DNA of 64,000 bases from UBA2421 sp002343075 (lineage in GTDB: Bacteria > Planctomycetota > Phycisphaerae > Tepidisphaerales > Tepidisphaeraceae). Positions 1 to 7,142 of the stretch are shown here, in pieces; position 1 is the stretch's first letter, and each line of letters opens with the position of its first letter. Below the pieces are notes generated by a model that made no database searches, was not told the origin of the DNA, and saw only the letters and a list, made by a program, of their open reading frames with translations. The position numbers and the translations under genes were made by a program. Location: the NCBI GenBank assembly GCA_937982565.1, contig CALJLN010000013.1:1-64000 (forward strand), read 5' to 3'.

Positions 1-260
1 GGAATTGCAAGAGAAAAATGGAAAAAATTGATCTACAAAAGAATCGATCCACATCGGCATCATTCTGAAGCGCTGCAGGGAGAAGTGTCAACGCGGGCCG
101 GTGAGCCGCGGCGGCGCTGAGGCTCTGCCCCGGCGTGGCAGGCGGGGTGGGAGAGTTGGGGGTCTGTGATTTCCAGCACAAATGAGCGCATTTTGTTAGG
201 GTGTGGTTTTTACTTAATTTGATTGTAAGTTGTTTGATGGCAATGTGTTGTGATGGACTT
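1..260. other. Non-coding stretch, no gene seen
   Basis: No convincing reading frame is seen on either strand. The first 150 bases are GC-rich and bases 180-245 are AT-rich, which could include regulatory sequence, but no clear promoter or terminator could be assigned. The stretch leads into the palindrome and heptamer cluster that begins at 261. Confidence 0.5.
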
Positions 261-290
261 TGCAAATTGTTCCGCGCGGAACAATTTGCA
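261..290. repeat. Perfect 30-bp palindrome
   Basis: Bases 261-290 equal their own reverse complement over all 30 positions, centred on GCGC and flanked by GGAACAATTTGCA on the right arm. The central 16 bases match the ParB-site variant TGTTCCACGTGGAACA at 14 of 16 positions, differing only in the central ACGT versus GCGC. That similarity is suggestive only. The first CAGTGGG heptamer begins inside its right end. Confidence 0.8.
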
Positions 291-608
291 GTGGGCAGTG
301 GGCAGTGGGCAGAGGGCGGATGAATGTTCCGCGCGGAACAAATGGCTTGTTGCTGGTTGCTAGTTGCTAGTTGCTGGTTGCTAGTTGCTAGTTGCTGGTT
401 GCTGGTTGCTCCCGATTTCGTGGCCGCCGACTTGCCCTCCCCCTGGCCCCCTCCCGGAGTACCAGGAGGGGGAGATGGAACATTGTTCCGCGCGGAACAA
501 TTTGCCATCTCCGCTGCCCACTGCTCTCTGCGACTGCCCACTGCCCACTGCCCACTGCCCTCTACCCTCTGCGCACTGCCGACTGCCAATTGTTCTGCGC
601 GGAACAAT
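261..608. repeat. Palindrome and heptamer repeat cluster
   Basis: Four copies of a palindrome with core TGTTCCGCGCGGAACA lie at 261-290, 325-340, 482-501 and 589-608; the last has one mismatch. Between them are heptamer arrays: CAGTGGG-type units at 289-316, eight GTTGCTG/GTTGCTA units at 349-404, and CTGCCCA-type units at 514-587. CTGCCCA is the reverse complement (rotated) of CAGTGGG, so the outer parts form a large imperfect inverted repeat. The reading frames across this region are low-complexity and are not credible genes. It lies just downstream of the 3' end of ilvN. Function is unknown; a non-autonomous repeat element or a protein-binding cluster are both possible. Confidence 0.85.
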
Positions 609-627
609 GGGTGTCGCGCCTGTGGGC

Positions 628-1206
628 CTACGATGGCGGGAGGCTCACTCCGGCTGCGGCGCCTAAGCTTCGCACGCGCTTGCCGGCGCTCACCGTCCGC
701 GGGTGGGACTCGTCTTCCCTTGGCGGCTGCATGCCCCGGGCCATTGCGATCACGCCGGTGCGCGCCAGTTCCTTGATGCCATACGGGGAAACGAGTTCGA
801 CAAATGCCTCGACCTTGGCCTCCGGCCCGGACAGCTCGATCGTCAGGCTGCTGCGCGCGATATCGATGACCTTGCCGCGGAAGAGATTGACCAACTCGAT
901 GACCTCGGCGCGTTTATCCGGACCGACGCCAACGACGATGATCGCCAGATCGCGCTCGACGTAGGCAGTCCCGCTGAAGTCGCGCACCTTTACCACAGGC
1001 ACGAGCTTGGCCAACTGCTTTCGGACTTGTTCGAGCGTGTTATCGTCGGCATCACACACAACGGTCATGCGGCTGATCTTCGGGTCTTCGGTTCTGCCGA
1101 CCACCAGCGAGTCAATATTAAAACCGCGCGCGCTGAACAATCCGGAAACCAGCGAAAGCACGCCGGGTTCGTTGATCACGGTCGCGGTAATCACATGTCG
1201 GGCCAT
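628..1206 (-). CDS. ilvN: Acetolactate synthase, small (regulatory) subunit
   Basis: This is the regulatory subunit of acetohydroxyacid synthase, which makes acetolactate or acetohydroxybutyrate in branched-chain amino acid synthesis and confers valine feedback. The N-terminal ACT domain starts at once (HVITATVINEPGVLSLVSGL) with the typical GFNIDSLVVG motif, followed by the C-terminal ALS_ss domain with ARSSLTIELSG and the ending VSPYGIKELARTGVIAMARG. A tail of about 30 residues after this is longer than usual and probably disordered. ATG at 1206 is preferred over the upstream GTG at 1215 because AGGTAGG lies at a good distance before it. The large subunit ilvB is not in the window. Cytoplasmic. 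Confidence 0.95.
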   Translation of the reverse strand: MARHVITATVINEPGVLSLVSGLFSARGFNIDSLVVGRTEDPKISRMTVVCDADDNTLEQVRKQLAKLVPVVKVRDFSGTAYVERDLAIIVVGVGPDKRAEVIELVNLFRGKVIDIARSSLTIELSGPEAKVEAFVELVSPYGIKELARTGVIAMARGMQPPREDESHPRTVSAGKRVRSLGAAAGVSLPPS

Positions 1207-1349
1207 AACAAACACCTACCTTGAACTAGGACGTTGGATTGTAGTGGAAACCCCGGTGGATGCGAAAGGCAACTAACGTCCCGGGTGCGTGAGTGTCTGT
1301 CAGGTTGTTCGCACGGCGGGTGTTTGTGCGGATGAGGAGTGCCTGAACT

Positions 1350-2048
1350 ATGAACGGTAATTCCAAAAAAGCGGTTTCGCGGCGATGGTCAAAGTGGCTG
1401 GTTTGTTCTGCGCTGGCACTGGCGGCGATGCCGGGCCTGGCCGTTGCCGGCGATCGGTGGAGCCGCGATCGCGACGACCGGCGGAGCGATGATCGGCGCA
1501 GTGAGAATCGAAGAAGCGATGATCGCCGCAGTGATGATCGGCGAGGCGTGGACGTGCGCGTCGAGATCGACTTCAGCCGGGGCCGATTTCCTCACCCCAA
1601 TGACCGCTGCGATGACGCGCCCGTGCGTCACGAGCGCGTGTGGGTCGAGCCGGTGTATCGCACTGTGCGCGATCGGGTATGGATCGAGCCTGTGTATCGT
1701 GAAGTGCGCGACCGGGTCTGGCATGATGCGGTGTATGAAGACCGTTGCGAGCGTGTGTGGGTGGATGCGCGGTATGAGTATCGCGAGGTGGTGCGGATCG
1801 ATTACTTCGGCAATCGAATCGTGGCCCGCGAGCGCGTGTGCGTGTCGCCGGGCCGATGGGAAGAGCGCCGCGTGCGTGTCTGTGTGCGCGAGCGCTATTG
1901 CGAAGACGTCTGCCGCCGCGAACTGGTCTGCGAAGGACACTGGAAGACGATCGAGCGCCGCGAGTGTGTGAGCGAAGGTTACTGGACGACCCGCCCCCTG
2001 CGCGACCACTACGCTCGCGCCGACCGGGGTGACCGGTATCGGGATTAA
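1350..2048 (+). CDS. Secreted Arg/Asp-rich repeat protein, unknown function
   Basis: The protein has an N-terminal signal peptide (positively charged start, then LVCSALALAAMPGLAVAG). It continues with a run of DDRRS/ENRRS hexa-residue repeats at about residues 38-68. The main body has degenerate repeats of the form RVWVEPVYRTVRD, RVWIEPVYREVRD, RVWHDAVYEDRCE, then Cys-containing segments such as RVCVRERYCEDVC. The repeat period is about 14 residues, alternating aromatic and charged residues, which suggests a beta-rich envelope protein. Seven or so cysteines in the second half could form disulfides. It is divergent from ilvN and followed by an unrelated glycosyltransferase. I do not recognise a named family; similar YxxV/VW repeat proteins are common in planctomycetes. 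Confidence 0.75.
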   Translation: MNGNSKKAVSRRWSKWLVCSALALAAMPGLAVAGDRWSRDRDDRRSDDRRSENRRSDDRRSDDRRGVDVRVEIDFSRGRFPHPNDRCDDAPVRHERVWVEPVYRTVRDRVWIEPVYREVRDRVWHDAVYEDRCERVWVDARYEYREVVRIDYFGNRIVARERVCVSPGRWEERRVRVCVRERYCEDVCRRELVCEGHWKTIERRECVSEGYWTTRPLRDHYARADRGDRYRD

Positions 2049-2158
2049 CCGGCTCCATGGGGCCTGCGTGTCAGCGGTAGCTGCGCACTCGAATCGTCAA
2101 TCATCAGTTGTGCTTCTGTGCTGTCCCCCGGAAGGCGTTTGTCATAAACTGATGAATT

Positions 2159-3442
2159 GTGAATGTTTTGCTTGTAACCCTTGGATCGCACGGCGACGTG
2201 CATCCGTTCATCGGCTTGGCGCTGGAACTTCGTCGGCGTGGACATCGCGCGACGCTCGCGACCAACGGCCACTTTGAGAAACTCGCTCGCGATGCGGGGG
2301 TCGATTTTCTGCCGATCGGGACGGATGAGGAGTATCGCAATCTCGCCGAAAACCGCGACTTGTGGCATCCCAGCAAAGCGTTCAAAGTGGTCTTCGCCGC
2401 CGTCGCGGAGACGATGCGGAAGACCTACGACCTCGTCGCCGAATTTGTGCAGCAGAATGACGACAGCATCGTAGTCACATCGAGCCTGGGCATGGCGGCG
2501 CGCGTGGCGCGCGACAGGTTTAGCTTCCCGTTGGTGACCGTGCACCTTCAGCCGGGCGTCATCCGCAGCCTGACCGACCCTCCGAAGCTCCCCGGGCTTT
2601 TCATGCCCCGCTGGTTGCCGATGTGGATCAAGCGCGGCATCTGGGAGGGAGGCGATAAGTATGTCGTCGATCCCACCATTGGCCCGCCGATCAACAAGCT
2701 TCGCAAGGAGATCGGCCTGGAACCGATCAAGCGCATTATGAAGGATTGGTGGCACTCACCCGACCGTGTGCTGGGCCTTTTCCCGGACTGGTTTGCGCCG
2801 CCGGCTGCCGACTGGCCCGGGCAGGTGCGGCTGACAGGGTTCCCGCTCTGGGATGAGCAAAACGTCACGCCAATTTCGGCGGAGCTTGAAGCGTTCTTGA
2901 GCGCCGGCAGCGCACCGATCGCATTCACGCCGGGCAGCGCAATGGTGCACGGGCAGTCGTTCTTCCAGGCGGCGGTCGAGGCGTGCCGGGCGACCGGGCA
3001 GCGCGGGTTGTTGCTGACCAGGTTCGCCGACCAACTGCCCCGAACGCTTGCCCCGGGCGTCATTCATGTGCCCTATGCTCCCTTCACCGACCTGCTGCCC
3101 CGTTGCGCCGCGATCGTCCACCACGGCGGGGTTGGCACCAGCGCGCAGGGTCTGCGCGCCGGCATTCCGCAGCTGCTGCAGCCGATGGCCCACGACCAAT
3201 TCGATAACGCCGCGCGGCTGCATCGGCTCGGGGTGGGGCTGTGGCTTGGGGTGCGGCAATTCAGTGGCAAGAAGGTCGCCCGGGCCATCTCGACCTTGCT
3301 GGATGATGCGACGTACCGGCAGCGTGCGACCACGATCGCCGAGAGATTTGCCGCCAATGACGGCCTTTCCCGCGCCGCGGATGAGATTGAGTCAACCTTG
3401 GCTTCCCACCCGTCAAGAAAGCTCCAACCCGCCCGCGCGTAA
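2159..3442 (+). CDS. GT1-family glycosyltransferase (UDP-glucuronosyl/sterol-glucosyl type)
   Basis: The protein has a GT-B fold. The N-terminal Rossmann segment begins VLLVTLGSHGDVHPFIGLAL, the usual start of GT1/GT28 enzymes. The C-terminal nucleotide-sugar site is seen in IVHHGGVGTSAQGLRAGIPQ, followed by PMAHDQFDNAARLHRLGVG. These are the hallmarks of bacterial transferases that glucosylate lipids, sterols, polyketides or macrolides. About 427 residues is the normal length. The start is GTG at 2159. No signal peptide or membrane segment is seen, so it is likely cytoplasmic or membrane-associated. The acceptor cannot be read from the sequence, and the neighbours give no hint. Confidence 0.9.
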   Translation: MNVLLVTLGSHGDVHPFIGLALELRRRGHRATLATNGHFEKLARDAGVDFLPIGTDEEYRNLAENRDLWHPSKAFKVVFAAVAETMRKTYDLVAEFVQQNDDSIVVTSSLGMAARVARDRFSFPLVTVHLQPGVIRSLTDPPKLPGLFMPRWLPMWIKRGIWEGGDKYVVDPTIGPPINKLRKEIGLEPIKRIMKDWWHSPDRVLGLFPDWFAPPAADWPGQVRLTGFPLWDEQNVTPISAELEAFLSAGSAPIAFTPGSAMVHGQSFFQAAVEACRATGQRGLLLTRFADQLPRTLAPGVIHVPYAPFTDLLPRCAAIVHHGGVGTSAQGLRAGIPQLLQPMAHDQFDNAARLHRLGVGLWLGVRQFSGKKVARAISTLLDDATYRQRATTIAERFAANDGLSRAADEIESTLASHPSRKLQPARA

Positions 3443-3667
3443 TGGGGAGCATTTCGCCCGGTCGATCGCGGTGGGAAAAAATGATCCCGCCAGGCAGGTT
3501 CCGACGCTTGAACTGGTTCAGGAACGGACGCCGGGTTTGATCTGTGATCAGCCTTGCATTTGTAGCAACATCGGCGAATATTCCGATAAATGAAGAGGCG
3601 TTGGGTGAGTTGAAGTACTCCAACGCACGAATCGAGACCGCAAACCCGACGAGAAGGAGCAATCAGA

Positions 3668-4069
3668 ATGTCCGAAACCCCTCCCCCGCCTGCTGGCAGC
3701 CCACTTGACTATATGAAGCCCACCGGCAAAGGCTATGCAGGCCCAGCACCGACCAAAGAAGAATCGAACATGGGCATGCTCATCTTCATCCTGAGCCTCG
3801 TCACCGGTTTCATCGGCCCGCTGATCATCTGGCTGCTGAAGAAGGACCAGAGCCAGTACCTGAACGACCAGGGCAAGGAATCGCTCAACTGGATCATCAC
3901 CGTGATCCTGGTGATGATCATCAGCATTCCGCTGATGTTCATCCTGATCGGGTTCATCACCTACTTCGGCATTCTGATCGCACACCTGGTGCTGACCATC
4001 ATCGCGGCGATCAAGGCGAACAAGGGTATCGCTTACCGCTACCCCTTCGCGCTTCGCCTGCTGAAGTAA
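3668..4069 (+). CDS. DUF4870 small membrane protein
   Basis: This 133-residue protein has a Pro-rich cytoplasmic N-terminus (residues 1-35), then a hydrophobic segment (MLIFILSLVTGFIGPLIIWL), a charged loop KKDQSQYLNDQGKESLN, and a second long hydrophobic region ending in KANKGIAYRYPFALRLLK. The loop motif YLNDQGKESLNW and the closing G.xYRYPF are characteristic of DUF4870/Tic20-like bacterial proteins, whose function is not established. The start is ATG with GAGAAGGAGC upstream. It is followed directly by a strong hairpin terminator, so it is probably a single-gene transcript. Confidence 0.9.
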   Translation: MSETPPPPAGSPLDYMKPTGKGYAGPAPTKEESNMGMLIFILSLVTGFIGPLIIWLLKKDQSQYLNDQGKESLNWIITVILVMIISIPLMFILIGFITYFGILIAHLVLTIIAAIKANKGIAYRYPFALRLLK

Positions 4070-4091
4070 CACCGTGTCGATCATCCAAACG

Positions 4092-4132
4092 AAAGCCCGG
4101 CGGCCTCAGCGCTGCCGGGCTTTCTGGTTTTT
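4092..4132 (+). terminator. Rho-independent terminator after the DUF4870 gene
   Basis: A perfect 10-bp stem AAAGCCCGGC / GCCGGGCTTT (4092-4101 with 4114-4123) with a 12-base loop is followed by TCTGGTTTTT. It lies 23 bases after the stop codon at 4069. Confidence 0.85.
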
Positions 4133-4151
4133 GTGGCTCGGTTGAGGCAAG

Positions 4152-4694
4152 ATGACTGTCATGTCCATGAAGCTCTTATCGTCGTTGGTCAGCGTCTGGT
4201 TCGTGGCTGGCACCATTGTCGGGTGCATGCACCGTTCGGATGCGCGCACACCCGTGGGCGTGGGTGAGTTTGAGATTCTCTCGAATCCGCAAATCCTTGC
4301 CGACTTCGCCGTTCCGATAGAGAAAATGACGCTCAAAGGCGTGGCGCTCGGCGAAGGCCGCGAGGCGATCCTTTCCAACCGCGTGCTTTCCGAAGACGCC
4401 AACGGCTGGATCGTCTGCCGTGACGCCTGCCGATATCGCATCATCGCGGGAAAGGTCGCGACGCTCGGCGTGTGGGATCAGAAGGCGCTGACCCAACTTG
4501 GGGTGAATGAAGAAGCCGATATCCAAGCCCGATTCGGCCCGCCGGAGTCGGTGGAGAAGGTCGATACGCTTTCGACCAAGATGACCATCCATCGATTTGC
4601 CAACGGCACCCGGCGTGCAAGCTGGGATCGCATTCTCAACCGGCTGTCAACCGTCAACATCGGCTCGGCCGCCGTCGCAGCGACTGAACCTTAA
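4152..4694 (+). CDS. Predicted lipoprotein, unknown function
   Basis: The N-terminus has a lipoprotein signal: hydrophobic LLSSLVSVWFVAGTIVG followed by Cys at residue 25 (IVGC lipobox). The mature part (about 155 residues) includes ILADFAVPIEKMTLKGVALGEGREAIL, then a segment ARFGPPESVEKVDTLSTKMTI. The latter resembles the lipoprotein fold seen in small outer-membrane assembly factors (SmpA/BamE type), where a conserved FGxPxxV loop is found. That resemblance is weak. ATG at 4161 is an alternative start. The gene ends 64 bases before dnaX on the same strand. Confidence 0.75.
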   Translation: MTVMSMKLLSSLVSVWFVAGTIVGCMHRSDARTPVGVGEFEILSNPQILADFAVPIEKMTLKGVALGEGREAILSNRVLSEDANGWIVCRDACRYRIIAGKVATLGVWDQKALTQLGVNEEADIQARFGPPESVEKVDTLSTKMTIHRFANGTRRASWDRILNRLSTVNIGSAAVAATEP

Positions 4695-4758
4695 CCCAGC
4701 CCCGCCGACTTGAAGATTTATTTGATCCGCGAATGCCGATCTCGTAACGTGGCACGCC

Positions 4759-5928
4759 GTGGCCTATACCGTCCTCGCCCGCAAATATCGCTCTGCAACG
4801 TTCGACAAGGTGATCGGGCAGGACCATGTCGCGCGCACACTTCAGCGGGCAATCGAGTCCGGGCGCGTCGCGCACGCATTCCTCTTCACCGGCACGCGCG
4901 GCGTGGGCAAAACTTCGATGGCCCGCATCATGGCCAAGGCCCTGAATTGTGAGCAAGCCAGTCAACCCACCGCCACGCCCTGCGGCGAGTGCAAGACATG
5001 CCTCGCGATCGCGCGTGGCGATGACATGGACGTGATCGAGATCGACGCCGCCAGCAACACCGGCGTGGACGACGTCCGCGAGATCATCGAAAACAGTCGC
5101 TTTCGTCCGGCCAAGTCGCGGTTCAAGGTCTACATCATCGACGAAGTGCACATGCTTTCGCGCGGCGCGTTCAACGCCCTGCTCAAGACTCTCGAAGAAC
5201 CGCCGGAGCATGTTAAGTTTATCCTCGCCACCACCGAGACCGAGAAAGTTCCCGCGACCATCCTCAGCCGTTGCCAGCGCTACGATTTTCGAAACATTGC
5301 CACCGACGAGATTGTGCAACACCTGCAGGCGCTCACCAAAGACGAAAACGTGAAGGCCGAAGACGCCGCACTGTTTCTCGTCGCCCGGGCCGGGGCCGGT
5401 TCGATGCGCGATGCGCTCTCACTGCTCGACCGCCTGCTGAGTCTTGGCGAAACGACGCTGACCGTGGAGATGATCGAGCAGCTCCTGGGCATGCCGAGGT
5501 CGCAGGCGATATTCGATCTGGCTCAGCATATCGGTGCCGCCGATGTCAAGAAGACGCTCGAAGCTGCCGACAAGCTGATGCGCGAGGGGCTATCGGCCGA
5601 AACACTCGTCATCTCGCTCGCTGATCACTTCCGCAATCTGTTGCTGCTGGCGGTGTGCGGTGCCGAGAGCAATCTGGTCGAAGTTCCGCAGGAGTCGCTG
5701 AGTGAGCTTGTTGCGCAAGCGGGCGCGTTTGACACGCTCGCGCTCACCCAGAGCATCGCCATCCTGGAAGAGTTGCGCCGGAGCTTAAGGCAGACATCGG
5801 CGGGGCGCGCCCTGCTCGATGCAACACTCGTCCGACTGGCGCTGGCCGAGCAGTTTACCAAGCTCGAAGTTTTGCTCGCCGGGGGCGATGCCGGGTCGGT
5901 CGAGGCTAAAAAAAAAACTTTGAAGTAA
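4759..5928 (+). CDS. dnaX: DNA polymerase III subunit gamma (ATPase part of DnaX)
   Basis: This is the clamp-loader ATPase of the replicative polymerase. It shows a Walker A motif GTRGVGKTS at residues 45-53, four zinc-binding cysteines (C64, C75, C78, C81), a Walker B motif YIIDEVHML, sensor 1 in ATTETEKVPATILSRCQRYDF (the SRC motif), and then the lid and domain III helices to about residue 380. It starts with GTG (VAYTVLARKYR is the family's usual start). The zero frame stops at 5926-5928, nine bases after a run of ten A residues at 5908-5917. A shift to the -1 frame on that run joins the next frame and would give a tau form of about 632 residues; the zero-frame product of 389 residues is the gamma form. 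Confidence 0.95.
   Translation: MAYTVLARKYRSATFDKVIGQDHVARTLQRAIESGRVAHAFLFTGTRGVGKTSMARIMAKALNCEQASQPTATPCGECKTCLAIARGDDMDVIEIDAASNTGVDDVREIIENSRFRPAKSRFKVYIIDEVHMLSRGAFNALLKTLEEPPEHVKFILATTETEKVPATILSRCQRYDFRNIATDEIVQHLQALTKDENVKAEDAALFLVARAGAGSMRDALSLLDRLLSLGETTLTVEMIEQLLGMPRSQAIFDLAQHIGAADVKKTLEAADKLMREGLSAETLVISLADHFRNLLLLAVCGAESNLVEVPQESLSELVAQAGAFDTLALTQSIAILEELRRSLRQTSAGRALLDATLVRLALAEQFTKLEVLLAGGDAGSVEAKKKTLK
5908..5917 (+). promoter_or_regulatory. Predicted dnaX frameshift/slippage site (A10)
   Basis: Ten consecutive A residues are read in frame as AAA AAA AAA ACT, followed by TTG AAG TAA. In the -1 frame a stop (TAA at 5907-5909) lies just before the run, and after it the frame stays open through AAC TTT GAA GTA ATG to 6656. 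The site therefore separates a short and a long DnaX product. In E. coli the shift is ribosomal; in Thermus it is transcriptional slippage on a poly-A run. The length of ten A favours slippage here. No convincing downstream hairpin was identified. Confidence 0.8.
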
Positions 5929-6656
5929 TGCCCGCGAGTGCCTCGCCTCCGGCTGTTGCCCGCGCCGAACGCGCCGAGCGCCCAGTGCCCGTCGAGCCGC
6001 CGTCGGTTGATGCGGGCACCGCCGTCGATGACGCCGGCGAGGCCGATGCGCTTCCGGCGGTCGGTCGGGTCTTTGAGGGGGAGAAGCGATCGCTCGGGGC
6101 CATCTTCGCCGCAAATCGTGGCTCGAAAGGCACCGCAACGCCGCCCCTCCCGACGGCGGAGAATGTCGAGCCAGTGCCGGACGGCGAGTTTGCCACCGTC
6201 ATGCGCCAACTCCGTACGGCCATGACACAACACGGCAGCGGGTATGAAGGCATCCTGGTTCATGGCCAGATTGTCTCACTCGGAAACGGCCAGGCGACGA
6301 TTCGCTATAGCCATCAACATGAAGCGTCGGCGCGAATGCTCGAGCGCAATGGCAAGCGGGAAGCCGTGCAAAAAGTGCTAAGCGAGTTGGTGAACGAACC
6401 TCTCGGACTGACTATTGAAGTCGAAGCGGAAATGGAGGCTGAATCAGCACCCATGCCGCAATCGCGCAGCCAGCCGGCGCGGGCCGAGCCGCGGCACGCG
6501 TCGCGCGCCATCTCGGATGCGGCCCCCGCCAGTCCTGCCCCGCCGCCGCTGTCGCAGGAGCAGAAGCAGAAGATCCTCGCGAATGACCCGTTGGTCCGGG
6601 CCGCAGTCGAACTTTTCGGTGGAGAAATCGTCAAGGCTGACGACACATCGCAATAG
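5928..6656 (+). CDS. dnaX: DnaX C-terminal part (tau-specific region), reached by frameshift
   Basis: The frame encodes a linker rich in Ala, Pro and Val (first about 85 residues), then a folded domain (FATVMRQLRTAMTQHGSGYE onward, with GQIVSLGNGQATIRYSHQHE). It ends QKILANDPLVRAAVELFGGE followed by IV. The closing DPLV..A.ELFGGEIV is typical of DnaX C-termini in planctomycetes and other bacteria. The ATG at 5928 overlaps the gamma stop (TAATG), so separate translation is possible, but fusion through the A10 site gives a normal full-length DnaX. A single-base homopolymer sequencing error is the alternative explanation. Confidence 0.85.
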   Translation: MPASASPPAVARAERAERPVPVEPPSVDAGTAVDDAGEADALPAVGRVFEGEKRSLGAIFAANRGSKGTATPPLPTAENVEPVPDGEFATVMRQLRTAMTQHGSGYEGILVHGQIVSLGNGQATIRYSHQHEASARMLERNGKREAVQKVLSELVNEPLGLTIEVEAEMEAESAPMPQSRSQPARAEPRHASRAISDAAPASPAPPPLSQEQKQKILANDPLVRAAVELFGGEIVKADDTSQ

Positions 6657-6766
6657 TTCACGCTATAGTAGTGATTGATAACAAATGCCGAAGCGATGAT
6701 AGTAGAACAAGCGTCGCACCGATCGATTCGCTTTCCATCAACCCTCAGGACGTTTCAACCAGCATT

Positions 6767-7111
6767 ATGTTCGACTCACTGAAAAACCTCGGAAACATGG
6801 CCGGCTTAATGAGCAAGGCGCGCGAGATGCAGGAGCGCATGAAAACGCTCCAGGAAGATGTCGCGCGCCAGCAAGTCAGCGCCGATGCCGGCGGCGGGAT
6901 GGTCACTGCGATTGTCAATGGCCGTATGGAATTGGTGCGCATTCGGATCGACAAAGACAAAGTTGATGTCAACGATACCGAGATGCTGGAAGATCTCATC
7001 GTCGCCGCGGTGAATGCGGCGCAGGTGAAGGCTGCCGACCTGATGAAGCAGGAGATGGCCAAGGTCGCATCGGAAATGGGTCTGCCGCCGGGGATGATTC
7101 CCGGCATGTAA
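6767..7111 (+). CDS. ybaB: YbaB/EbfC family nucleoid-associated protein
   Basis: This is a small DNA-binding protein of 114 residues. It starts MFDSLKNLGNMAGLMSKARE and has the family's coiled helix (MQERMKTLQEDVARQ), the central GGGMVTAIVNGRMELVRIRI strand region and the DLIVAAVNAAQVKAADLMKQ helix. It ends in the Met/Gly/Pro-rich tail GLPPGMIPGM. Homologues dimerise and bind DNA, often encoded right after dnaX and before recR, as here for dnaX. An upstream in-frame start at 6671 would add 32 residues with no family match, so ATG at 6767 is chosen. recR does not follow. Confidence 0.95.
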   Translation: MFDSLKNLGNMAGLMSKAREMQERMKTLQEDVARQQVSADAGGGMVTAIVNGRMELVRIRIDKDKVDVNDTEMLEDLIVAAVNAAQVKAADLMKQEMAKVASEMGLPPGMIPGM

Positions 7112-7142
7112 CCACTGCAGTCTGGCGAGCATCCCACGTCTT

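Noticed and set aside
324..964. Reading frames running through the heptamer arrays
   Set aside because: Their sequences are low-complexity translations of seven-base repeats, overlap each other in all frames, and have no family match or ribosome site.
5928..6656. Second dnaX frame as an independent gene
   Set aside because: It encodes only a Pro/Ala linker and the DnaX tail, begins at the A10 run, and completes DnaX when joined by a -1 shift. An independent role is less likely.
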